Assembly (NCBI RefSeq): GCF_036825535.1
Contig: NZ_CP098812.1
Span: forward strand, 2,294,001-2,358,000
Direction: 5' to 3'
Source: Parasalinivibrio latis
GTDB lineage: Bacteria > Pseudomonadota > Gammaproteobacteria > Enterobacterales > Vibrionaceae
Length of the DNA stretch: 64,000 bases
Under the pieces are notes generated by a model. It saw only the letters and a program-made list of their open reading frames with translations, was not told the DNA's origin and did no database searches. This document shows, piece after piece, positions 8,478 to 16,141 of the stretch. Every line of letters starts with the position of its first letter. Position 1 is the first letter of the stretch. Made by a program: the position numbers and the translations under genes.

Positions 8478-10424
8478 ATGAATAGATTTGTCATCTTCTG
8501 CCTTGATGACGATTCAATGGTCGTCGAGAAACTTCACCGGGAACTGGCACATTTTACCGCTTGTTTCGATGTTATTACGGCTGAATCCGTTGAAGAAGCC
8601 AGGGAACACCTTGATTACCTCAACAACAATAACCAGCGTATAGGGCTCCTCATTTGCGACAATGAACTCGGGACGCAAAGAGGCATTGAGCTTCTTCTGG
8701 AAATTGACGACCACCCCTCAGGCCAAAAAGCCAAAACGATGTTGCTCAGTGATCTGCCTCAACTGGATATACTGATGCAGGCCGTCAATGAAGGGAGACT
8801 CAATTATTTCCTGACCAAACCTTGGAACCGTGACGAGCTCAATCGGGCCATTATTAAAGAACTAACCGATTACATTCTTGAAAATTGCGATGATAACCTT
8901 CTGCCATATTGCCAGGTTCTGGACTCCCAGCGTCTTCTCAGTGCCCATATCGACAGGCAACTTATGCGCTACCGTATGGGAATCATCGACCTAAACCCAC
9001 AAATAGACGATGTCCAGTTAGCAGACAATATCATCTCCCTGCTCCATGAGTACTTCAACAACCAGGATGAAACCAACGCCTGCCGGACATACAGTGCCAA
9101 TCACATACTCACACACGAGGGCCAACCCAACAGCTTTCTCTGGTTTATAGCAGAAGGTGAAGTTTCACTGAAAAAAAAGGACGAAGACGGCAACACCCAC
9201 ACAGTTGACACTCTCAAGGCAGGGAGCCTGATAGGATCGATGTCATTTGTGACAGGGAACCTCTCTTTCTCCACCGGTGTTACTCTGACAAAAACACGGG
9301 TAATAAAGCTGGATAAGAACCTGTTTAACAAGGTAATGCAGGACAGGGTCGAATTCCTTCCGCTGTTCACTCAGTTTTTATTCAGACAATTTAACCGCCG
9401 TCTCCGCGGGAGCATTTCTACAGAAATCCGGCTGCAGAAAGTACTTAACTCACTAGAACTTGCTTATAAGCAACTGATAGAAAAAGAGAAAATGGCCATG
9501 CTCGGTCAATTGGTTGCAGGCGTTGCCCATGAGCTTAATAACCCTGTATCTGCGATTCTGCGCAACAGCGACATCCTTAAAGAAACTATTTCCCACTGCA
9601 CCCGATCATCCACAGACGAAACGTTACATGCGCTTGCGCTCGATACCATGAAAACAGCCATGGATGCCAAGCCGATGTCTACGGCTGATGCCCGGCGCTT
9701 AGCAAGGGAACTCGAAGAGCAAATCGGAGACAGACAGCAGGCTCGTAAACTGGTCAGTATGGGGTTTACACAGTCAGATGAATTGACCTGGCTGCCATCA
9801 TCCCAAACCGCAAGAGAAGCACAAATAAGCACGCTGGAACAATACCACCAGACCGGCGTCTCCCTTCGTTCAGTCAATGTATGTGCACAGCGCATCGCAG
9901 GCCTGGTTCGGAGCCTAAAAGGGTATGCCCGGCCTGATGACGAAAGCTGGCGTACAACCGACATCCTGGAAGGAATCGAAGATACACTGGTGATATTTGA
10001 AAACAGGCTCAAACACCATACGTTGGAGCGCCACTATAATGAAGTCCCGGAGATACTGTGCCAGCCAGTCGCACTTCAGCAAATTTGGACTAACCTCATT
10101 GCCAACGCTTTGGATGCCATATCCACGCCAGGAAAAATTGCCATTTACGTTACTACAACTGCACTTGGCGCATCCCCTGCCGTACAAGTTGTAGTTGAAG
10201 ACAACGGTTCTGGTATCCCGGATGAACTGAAAGAAAAAATTTTTACGCTTAACTACACCACAAAAAAAGAGGGCCATTTTGGGCTAGGAATCGGGCTCAC
10301 CGTTTGTCAGCAAATTGTCCATCAGCACAGCGGTAAAATAGATGTGGAATCAGAACCCGGACGTTTCACCAAAATGCGCGTCATTTTACCAGTCACTCCC
10401 CCTGTCATAACGGAGAGAAAATGA
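8478..10424 (+). CDS. Hybrid REC-cNMP-binding-like-histidine kinase, cassette 2
   Basis: A 648-residue soluble hybrid kinase. An N-terminal receiver (about 1-125) has D61 (LICDNELG) and K114 (LTKPW), but its switch residue is Ser (LLSD) rather than Thr. A linker containing LLPYCQVLDSQRL follows, then a cNMP-binding-like barrel (about 215-330; AGSLIGSMSFV). The kinase core has H351 (GVAHELNNPV) and a C-terminal ATPase domain (LIANALDAI, GLGIGLTVC). ATG 8478 is preferred over an ATG 57 nt upstream because AGGAAA precedes it and the receiver fold starts there (MNRFVIFCLDDD). The stop overlaps the next ATG (ATGA), coupling it to a stand-alone receiver. Paralogue of the kinase at 3121-4482, with an added receiver. 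Confidence 0.86.
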   Translation: MNRFVIFCLDDDSMVVEKLHRELAHFTACFDVITAESVEEAREHLDYLNNNNQRIGLLICDNELGTQRGIELLLEIDDHPSGQKAKTMLLSDLPQLDILMQAVNEGRLNYFLTKPWNRDELNRAIIKELTDYILENCDDNLLPYCQVLDSQRLLSAHIDRQLMRYRMGIIDLNPQIDDVQLADNIISLLHEYFNNQDETNACRTYSANHILTHEGQPNSFLWFIAEGEVSLKKKDEDGNTHTVDTLKAGSLIGSMSFVTGNLSFSTGVTLTKTRVIKLDKNLFNKVMQDRVEFLPLFTQFLFRQFNRRLRGSISTEIRLQKVLNSLELAYKQLIEKEKMAMLGQLVAGVAHELNNPVSAILRNSDILKETISHCTRSSTDETLHALALDTMKTAMDAKPMSTADARRLARELEEQIGDRQQARKLVSMGFTQSDELTWLPSSQTAREAQISTLEQYHQTGVSLRSVNVCAQRIAGLVRSLKGYARPDDESWRTTDILEGIEDTLVIFENRLKHHTLERHYNEVPEILCQPVALQQIWTNLIANALDAISTPGKIAIYVTTTALGASPAVQVVVEDNGSGIPDELKEKIFTLNYTTKKEGHFGLGIGLTVCQQIVHQHSGKIDVESEPGRFTKMRVILPVTPPVITERK

Positions 10425-10921
10425 ATAAATACATGATTTTGTGCGTAGACGATGAACGGGATGTACTCGATGCGGTATTACATGACCTGTCCCCTCTGGC
10501 CAATGAGTTCCATCTGGAAGCTTGTGAATCAGTCAATGAAGCCAGAGAACTGTTGGCAGAATCAACCGCTGACGGTGTAAAACTGGCACTTATCCTTTGT
10601 GACCATATGATGCCTGGTGAACGAGGGGTTGATTTCCTTATCGAGCTGGAACAGCAGGACTTCACCCAACGGGCACGTAAGGTATTACTGACAGGACAGG
10701 CTGGTTTGGAAGAAACCGTAGAGGCCGTTAACAATGCCAGCCTGGATTACTATATTGCCAAACCTTGGAACGCAGTTGAGCTCCGGCAAATTGTCATTGA
10801 CCAACTGACGACTTACGTCATTGAGTCAGAATCCAACTTGTTGCCCTGGGTACAAATTCTGGATGCAGACCGGTTAATGAATGCGATTTCTGAAAGACGG
10901 TTGGATTTTTCGGACAACTGA
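10421..10921 (+). CDS. Single-domain response regulator (REC), cassette 2
   Basis: A 166-residue receiver without an output domain: acidic pair in LCVDDERD, phospho-acceptor D61 (LILCDHMMPGE), Thr in VLLTGQA, lysine K114 (IAKPW). It ends in a helix-like tail, LLPWVQILDADRLM, that matches the segment after the receiver of the adjacent kinase (LLPYCQVLDSQRL). The receiver and linker of the kinase and this gene therefore look like products of one duplication. It is coupled to the kinase gene by a 4-nt overlap. The likely role is phosphorelay partner or protein-protein output; no target is evident. Confidence 0.85.
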   Translation: MNKYMILCVDDERDVLDAVLHDLSPLANEFHLEACESVNEARELLAESTADGVKLALILCDHMMPGERGVDFLIELEQQDFTQRARKVLLTGQAGLEETVEAVNNASLDYYIAKPWNAVELRQIVIDQLTTYVIESESNLLPWVQILDADRLMNAISERRLDFSDN

Positions 10922-11090
10922 CAGGTTCAGCATCTATGGCGATGTGAGTTTTCGCATAAAAAACCAGATTAATTGAGCCAATTTGCTTGTAATCGCACCA
11001 TCAACAGGTAACGCTGGTTGTCTACTTAGAGTGACCACGATTACAATGGCGTAATTAATTTTATTTTTATATTCAAAGATGGAAGGACGA

Positions 11091-11630
11091 ATGCGAAATT
11101 CACTTACTATCGGAGCGCTGTTGCTTGCTACGTTCAGTACCGGAGCCGCTGCTCAAGAAATGACAACGATGAGCAACTTCAGCTACGACTACTTCGAAGC
11201 CCGCATGGGTGTTGGTCCACTGACCTATGGCGCAGCCGGTAGCATGTCTATTCATCCAAATGCCCACATTCTGGTTGAAGCTGATACTGAATTTGAAGGC
11301 GATTTTGATACGTCAGCCGGTATCGGTTTTCACGCCCCTGTAAACAATTGGGCAGACGTCACCGGTGAACTGTTGCTCCGCAACGTGAAAAAGGATCATC
11401 ACTCTTCTGATTTCGGTGTTGAAGTTAACCTGGGCGTTCGCCAGTGGCTTGCACCGCAGTTTGAAGTAGGTGCACAGGTGGGCAACTTCAACCTTAACGA
11501 CAATGACGAATTCTTCGGCTCAGTTTACGGCCGTTTCCATGCCACAGAACTCTTTTCTATCGGCGCGCAGGCCCGTTTTAACGAGTGGTATGGTGATCAG
11601 GTTATGTTGAGCGCACGCTTTAAGTTCTAA
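11091..11630 (+). CDS. Small outer-membrane beta-barrel protein (YfaZ-like)
   Basis: A 179-residue protein with a clear Sec signal peptide (hydrophobic TIGALLLATFSTG, then GAAAQE as a probable cleavage site). About 150 residues of alternating polar/hydrophobic strands follow, ending in an aromatic residue (LSARFKF), as expected for a BAM-assembled barrel. Overall form resembles YfaZ/OmpA-like barrels of about eight strands. The start at 11091 is chosen because GGAAGGA lies 4 nt upstream; an in-frame ATG at 11079 is less likely. Function unknown. A bidirectional terminator follows. Confidence 0.75.
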   Translation: MRNSLTIGALLLATFSTGAAAQEMTTMSNFSYDYFEARMGVGPLTYGAAGSMSIHPNAHILVEADTEFEGDFDTSAGIGFHAPVNNWADVTGELLLRNVKKDHHSSDFGVEVNLGVRQWLAPQFEVGAQVGNFNLNDNDEFFGSVYGRFHATELFSIGAQARFNEWYGDQVMLSARFKF

Positions 11631-11650
11631 CCGTTTAAAGTTGTCCGAAA

Positions 11651-11672
11651 AATGCCGCAAATATGCGGCATT
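11651..11672. terminator. Bidirectional terminator
   Basis: Stem AATGCCGCA / TGCGGCATT, loop AATA, with a T run on the plus side and five T on the minus side. It lies between the convergent barrel-protein and PAP2 genes. Confidence 0.85.
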
Positions 11673-11694
11673 TTTTATGGTTGGACCAAAATTG

Positions 11695-12402
11695 TTATTC
11701 GTTAGCAGCGTACTTTCGAAACACTCCAAGGTACAACACTGCAGCCACCATCCAACTGATCCCCAGTGTCCAATAGCCATGGCTGAGGAAATGCGCCCCC
11801 CTCAGTTGCTGGTCAATGTCAAAGGTTAACCCAACAACAAGTGCGGCAGCGAAGCCTACATAGCGCAGACGTGGCCTGTACATTTTGGCAAGGAAAAACA
11901 GGCAAACCCATCCATACCCACCAGAAGCATGCCCACCGGGAAAACACCTGCCCTGTTTAACACCTTCAGGCAATTCGCTGAACGTTGGTACAAATGGCTG
12001 GCTGCCACCGTATCTTGTTAAGTCCCACGGACAATTTACATGGGTCAGCGATTTCAACAACCCTACAATCAGCGTCGACATTGCAAAGCAAAGGACAATA
12101 TACAAAAGGCCATGGCGGTATGGTTTTAATACCGGCAACTTCCACGACAACCCAGCCAGGACTAGTGCGATAACGCCAATAACTACCACTAAATCATGGC
12201 CCACACCGTGCAGTATATTCTTAGTAATGAATGCATCACGAAGCGGCCATCCTTGCCCTTTGATTCCCCCCTCCAGATGAAACAGAAAATCTGCCAATTT
12301 TAAATCCAGCCCTGTGTGTTCAATAATCCATGCAAAAAGAAGAAACAATAAAACTGGCGCAATAAGATATTTGAACCAAAGCACCCGGTTTGGATAAGGC
12401 AT
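11695..12402 (-). CDS. PAP2-superfamily membrane phosphatase
   Basis: A 235-residue inner-membrane protein with about five hydrophobic segments and the three PAP2 signature regions in order: KSLTHVNCPWDLTRYGG, CFPGGHASGG (the PSGH-like motif with catalytic His) and RGAHFLSH (the SRx5H-like motif). Family members hydrolyse phosphate from lipid phosphates on the periplasmic face, for example phosphatidate, PGP, undecaprenyl-PP or lipid A. The CPWDL form is shared with a poorly characterised bacterial subgroup. ATG 12402 is preferred over an upstream in-frame start because the first hydrophobic helix begins soon after it. Substrate unknown. Confidence 0.82.
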   Translation of the reverse strand: MPYPNRVLWFKYLIAPVLLFLLFAWIIEHTGLDLKLADFLFHLEGGIKGQGWPLRDAFITKNILHGVGHDLVVVIGVIALVLAGLSWKLPVLKPYRHGLLYIVLCFAMSTLIVGLLKSLTHVNCPWDLTRYGGSQPFVPTFSELPEGVKQGRCFPGGHASGGYGWVCLFFLAKMYRPRLRYVGFAAALVVGLTFDIDQQLRGAHFLSHGYWTLGISWMVAAVLYLGVFRKYAANE

Positions 12403-12582
12403 AGAGTTACCTGTCAGTTGATGTCCCCTAACTGAACACCGGGGCAGTACACGCCTCGGCAAGCATTCTGGAAGGTTTTTGGGGAGGAGATATTAAAGGC
12501 GGACAGTATAACCGACGGTGGTAATATTCACAGGGGTAATCAACTCGAAGCCTGTGTTGGGGGAGAGATGAATGCATTAAAA

Positions 12583-12600
12583 AAGCGCCTTTCGGCGCTT
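12583..12600 (-). terminator. Rho-independent terminator after tfoX
   Basis: Stem AAGCGCC / GGCGCTT with a 4-nt loop, extended by A/T pairs and followed by a T run on the minus strand, just past the tfoX stop codon. Confidence 0.85.
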
Positions 12601-12617
12601 TTTATCAGGTAACTGGC

Positions 12618-13202
12618 TTAAACTGCTTTAAGAAGTTCCTGCTTATCCTTTTCGTCAAGCAATGTCCAGTGACACCCCTTCTGGGCGCCCGCAAACATCC
12701 AAAGCAGCTTAATATCAACTTCGTAACCGTGTGACGCCTGCACCTTTCGGTAAACTTCTTCCGGCTTCAATGCATAGAACGCATCCACATCACTGATGCC
12801 TGATTTTTTTAACATCCTCTCAATGGTCAGTCTAAGGTTTGGCAGGTCTCGTAAACGCAAATTGGATTTGGCGCTGATTTCCGCTTTGGCCGTGCGGGCA
12901 ATATTAATTGACGAGTCGATAAGCCCTTTAAGGCTTTCATGCGAGTCATTGAAAAGTTCTGTAATATCAAAGTAGTTAATGACTGCCGATGTACTCTTTT
13001 TAACATGCACAAACTTTTTACAAGATAACTTTTTAAGCTTATCTGTCAATTTGTCGCCGCCACGAATGTAAATACGGTCTTCTTTGTAGAGCGCGAACAT
13101 TGCGCCATCAATAAAGTAACCAGTACCACCAAACATAGAACGTTTTTCTGTATCGCAAAAAGTCTCTACAAAACAACAAAAACCAGTTTCAACAGTGAAC
13201 AT
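12618..13202 (-). CDS. tfoX: TfoX/Sxy-family competence regulator
   Basis: A 194-residue protein with both halves of the family. The TfoX_N domain carries the diagnostic RSMFGGTGYF and FALYKEDRIYIRGG (about 20-50). The TfoX_C domain carries LRDLPNLRLTIERMLKKSGI and LLWMFAGAQKGCHW (about 115-180). Known members activate CRP-dependent natural-transformation genes (and type VI secretion in vibrios), induced by chitin. GGAGG lies 4 nt before the ATG. A CRP-like site is present about 140 bp upstream, consistent with CRP control of tfoX in vibrios. Vibrios also have a paralogue, TfoY; the choice of TfoX over TfoY is by resemblance and not certain. Confidence 0.82.
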   Translation of the reverse strand: MFTVETGFCCFVETFCDTEKRSMFGGTGYFIDGAMFALYKEDRIYIRGGDKLTDKLKKLSCKKFVHVKKSTSAVINYFDITELFNDSHESLKGLIDSSINIARTAKAEISAKSNLRLRDLPNLRLTIERMLKKSGISDVDAFYALKPEEVYRKVQASHGYEVDIKLLWMFAGAQKGCHWTLLDEKDKQELLKAV

Positions 13203-13601
13203 AGCGCCTCCATTTGCTTCCTTGAGCCAGGCACAACACTAAAAACACCCTGACCACCTATTTCACTTCGCGAATTAATATTGACGCATTGCCGTATTAA
13301 AAACTATGCACCGGGTCACTAAGTGTTTAATTTAATATGGCAAATGTGATTTCGATCGCGTCCAATGTCGCAAAATAGACTGATTTCCTAGTCATTTTTT
13401 TGACTGAGGAACGACATATTTAACCGAGAGAATTAATCCCATAGCCGATAAGCGTGTAATCCAATAGATGATCATGTAGAAATGTGCGTCAGATTCCGTT
13501 CCGGCCCACCACAGTTGGAGTAAAATTCTGTAACACGTATATTTACTTATAATTCTTGCCCTTAGGCAGCATCCGGAAACCATATAAGGCACTTAAGTCC
13601 G
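13203..13601. other. Divergent intergenic region between tfoX and the HDOD gene
   Basis: About 400 bp, moderately AT-rich, presumably with the promoters and leaders of both genes. Apart from the CRP-like site at 13342-13363, no gene or RNA could be supported. Confidence 0.4.
13342..13363. promoter_or_regulatory. CRP-like site upstream of tfoX
   Basis: The left half AAATGTGA is a perfect match to the CRP consensus; after N6 the right half is TCGCG, matching TCACA at three of five positions. It sits about 140 bp before the tfoX start. CRP regulation of tfoX/sxy is established in related bacteria; binding here is inferred. Confidence 0.5.
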
Positions 13602-14528
13602 ATGGAGTCATCGCACCTTTCCCTGTACTGGGTCAACCAGAGCAATTCAAAAATAATCAGTCAAATTGAAGATGAGTTTTGTGGCCGTCTAATTCAGGCG
13701 ATGCGCCAGAACTCGCTGAAGTTGCCTCCAATCCCAGATGTCGTTATTCGTCTTCAACAACTCTGTCTGCACCCGGATACCACTGTGCGGCACGTTGCTA
13801 CATGTTTGCTTGATGACGCCGCCCTGACCGCAAATGTTATCAGAGCAGCAAACAGTGCCATGTTCAGCCCACGAACAAACATCGAGTGCAACGACATCAA
13901 TATGGCCGTTTCCCGTTTGGGTATGAACCGTATCCATGCCATTGCAATGGCATATGCCGTTGATAAATTGAAAAAGAGTGCCTCCTTTAGCAAAGCTTGC
14001 AATGATTTACTCAAACGAAGTGCCGTTCACGCCCGAGAATTTGCCGCAACCATGGCATTAGTCAGCCAGACCGTGAATAAACATAGCAGCGAACCTACGG
14101 GCTTGGAAATGGAGAAAGCTCTCCTGGTCGGGTTGCTGGCCGATATAGGTTTATACAGCCTTGTAGACCAGTTTCAGCAGTACACCGACGAAGGGAATTA
14201 CCTGGATTTGGAAATTGCAGGGGTCATCTTCAAAGACCTTTGTAAGGATGCCAGCCGGATAGTCCTTCGCTATTTTGAGTTTGATGAAGATTATGTCGAA
14301 GTAGCAACAAACGCTTCGGCGAATGAGGATCTCTCACACCCGTCCTATCTTGATGTTGCCCGCATGGCCAACCATCTGCTGATGTTCCGTAAAAATGATG
14401 AAGCTATTCACGACCATGACGTGGAACTCAACCTAGCTGGTGCAGAAGCACTCTACGAACTCTCTAACCTTAATGATGATGAATTCAACCAGCGGTTGAC
14501 AGTCATTGTACAGAATTGTGGATTTTAA
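13602..14528 (+). CDS. HDOD-domain signalling protein
   Basis: A 308-residue cytoplasmic protein whose central region (about 35-235) matches HDOD: LPPIPDVVIRLQQL near the start, then AANSAMFSPRTN, AVSRLGMNRIHAIAM and LLVGLLADIGLYSL. HDOD is related to HD phosphohydrolases but lacks the metal-binding HD pair, so a catalytic role is not expected; family members act as signalling scaffolds. No GGDEF, EAL or receiver domain is attached. It is monocistronic, transcribed divergently from tfoX. Specific role unknown. Confidence 0.82.
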   Translation: MESSHLSLYWVNQSNSKIISQIEDEFCGRLIQAMRQNSLKLPPIPDVVIRLQQLCLHPDTTVRHVATCLLDDAALTANVIRAANSAMFSPRTNIECNDINMAVSRLGMNRIHAIAMAYAVDKLKKSASFSKACNDLLKRSAVHAREFAATMALVSQTVNKHSSEPTGLEMEKALLVGLLADIGLYSLVDQFQQYTDEGNYLDLEIAGVIFKDLCKDASRIVLRYFEFDEDYVEVATNASANEDLSHPSYLDVARMANHLLMFRKNDEAIHDHDVELNLAGAEALYELSNLNDDEFNQRLTVIVQNCGF

Positions 14529-14587
14529 CAGTTACAAAAAGCCAAGAATCACACCTGTAAAAACAATAAATTAGCCACACTTCCCTG

Positions 14588-14614
14588 GGAGGATTGACCC
14601 ACACTCGATCCTCC
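14588..14614 (+). other. Ten-bp hairpin in the lysO leader
   Basis: GGAGGATTGA pairs with TCGATCCTCC (one T-G wobble) around a CCCACAC loop, 45 nt before the lysO start codon and 60 nt after the HDOD stop. There is no T run after it, so a simple terminator is unlikely. It may be an mRNA leader structure. Confidence 0.45.
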
Positions 14615-14658
14615 TGATAAATTCGTGCATCTCATTATTTTATTAACTCATTTTAATT

Positions 14659-15558
14659 ATGCTAAGCGGGATGCTTTTTGTATTCCTGCCTCTTTTGGCA
14701 GGATATCTTGTAAAAATTCAACGTTCAGAATGGATTGAGCGAATCAACAAAGCTACCAGCAATCTGGTACTGGTGATCTTGGGCCTGATGGGCTTGGGGC
14801 TTTCCAATCTCGACAATATTGGCCAGAACCTCGGTCAAATTGTTGTCATTACCGCAACTTTCTTTGTTTGCATCGGTGGTGCGAATATTTTAGCCCTGCC
14901 GATACTTGACCGAATCTGGCCTACGCCGTCTGAAGACCATCAAACCAAAGTGCCACTTACCAAAATGATGGGAGAATCTGCAAAACTGATTTTAGTGGTT
15001 GCACTGGGCCTTGTGGTGGGTTTATTTGTTCCGCTGGAATCGGCAATGATAGATAAAGCCAGCGAAGCCATATTGGTTGTGCTGTTACTGCTGATCGGTG
15101 CCCAACTCCGAAACAGCGGTATTTCACTTAAACAGATCCTTCTTAACCCCAAGGGTATCTCGCTCGCACTGGTCATTGTTGGGACATCTTTACCAGGCGG
15201 ATTGCTGGCTGCATGGCTATTGGACCTTCCGTTCAGCCATGGCTTGGCAATGGCATCCGGTTTTGGCTGGTATTCGTTAACCGGCATTCTTATTTCTGAA
15301 GGCCTGGGGCCTGTAATGGGGGGAGCCGCATTTCTTAACGAACTTTTGCGGGAGCTGGCGTCCCTGATTATTATCCCACTGCTTATCGGGCGTTATCCTC
15401 TCACCTCTATAGGCTACGCTGGCGCAACGGCAATGGACTTCACACTGCCAATCATTCAAAGTACAGGCGGTATCCGCTGCGTACCTGTCGCGATTGTCAG
15501 TGGCTTCATTCTCAGCCTGCTTGTCCCAGTACTGATTCTTTTCTTTATCTCACTTTAA
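14659..15558 (+). CDS. lysO: L-lysine exporter LysO (YbjE family)
   Basis: A 299-residue inner-membrane protein with about eight hydrophobic segments that resembles E. coli LysO along its whole length. Shared stretches include LVGxQLRNSGISLKQIL, ALAMASGFGWYSLTGIL, GPVMGGAAFLNELLRELA and GATAMDFTLPI. LysO exports lysine and the toxic analogue thialysine; in E. coli its expression depends on the regulator ArgP. It is monocistronic here; a hairpin lies in the leader. Confidence 0.92.
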   Translation: MLSGMLFVFLPLLAGYLVKIQRSEWIERINKATSNLVLVILGLMGLGLSNLDNIGQNLGQIVVITATFFVCIGGANILALPILDRIWPTPSEDHQTKVPLTKMMGESAKLILVVALGLVVGLFVPLESAMIDKASEAILVVLLLLIGAQLRNSGISLKQILLNPKGISLALVIVGTSLPGGLLAAWLLDLPFSHGLAMASGFGWYSLTGILISEGLGPVMGGAAFLNELLRELASLIIIPLLIGRYPLTSIGYAGATAMDFTLPIIQSTGGIRCVPVAIVSGFILSLLVPVLILFFISL

Positions 15559-15596
15559 CTATTTCGTGCCCACAACTTCCTGTGGGCACTGACAAT

Positions 15597-15955
15597 TCAA
15601 TCCCGTAACTCCTGCAGGCCTATTTCTATCCTTTCCTTCCCTTTACCAATGTTTTTTCGCCTGAGGCGAATGTCGCCCACTTCGTCTGTGGTATTGAGGT
15701 GAGTGCCACCACATGGGACGCGGGCAAAACCCTCCACTTCCCAGAAACGTTGCTCTGCCGCTTCATCACTAAAACCTTTGGTAATTGGTTTACCAGAATC
15801 AATGACTGTTTGTATCTCTGCCTGTAATTCAGGTAACAGCCCGGAAATGTTTTCAGACCATTCAAAATCAACCCGGCTCTTATCCGAGGCGATATGCGCA
15901 CCAATTATTTTCACTTCTGGGAACCGTTTGTACATCAGTTCCAAAACAACTTTCG
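15597..15955 (-). pseudogene. N-terminally truncated alanyl-tRNA editing protein (AlaX-like remnant)
   Basis: The reading frame encodes only the C-terminal half of an AlaX/ThrRS-AlaRS SAD-type editing protein: AAKVVLELMYKRF, then VPCGGTHLNTTDEVG with the conserved zinc-binding C and H, and an RRKNIGKGKERIEI tail. Intact AlaX proteins are roughly twice this length and carry an N-terminal HxxxH zinc motif, which is absent here; an in-frame stop (TAA) lies two codons upstream of the conserved part. A TTG at 15944 could start a 115-residue product, but half of the active site would be missing. Truncation occurs at a short sequence shared with the MITE-like element at 52428-52600. Confidence 0.75.
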
Positions 15956-16086
15956 CAGCAAATCGATTGGATTAATTTATTGGTCAGGGATAAACGATTT
16001 CAACCAGTCAAGGTGATCAGAAAGTTAGTCTGATTGAATTATTGTTCGGTTTAATCATAAGCGCACCCAAACAGCAGATACAAAAA

Positions 16087-16108
16087 AGAGAGCCTCGGGA
16101 GGCTCTCT
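16087..16108 (-). terminator. Rho-independent terminator after ptsG
   Basis: Stem AGAGAGCCT / AGGCTCTCT with loop CGGG, followed by a T run on the minus strand, 34 nt past the ptsG stop. Confidence 0.88.
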
Positions 16109-16141
16109 CTTGGGGGGACAAACTTCGTTTAGCGAAATGGA

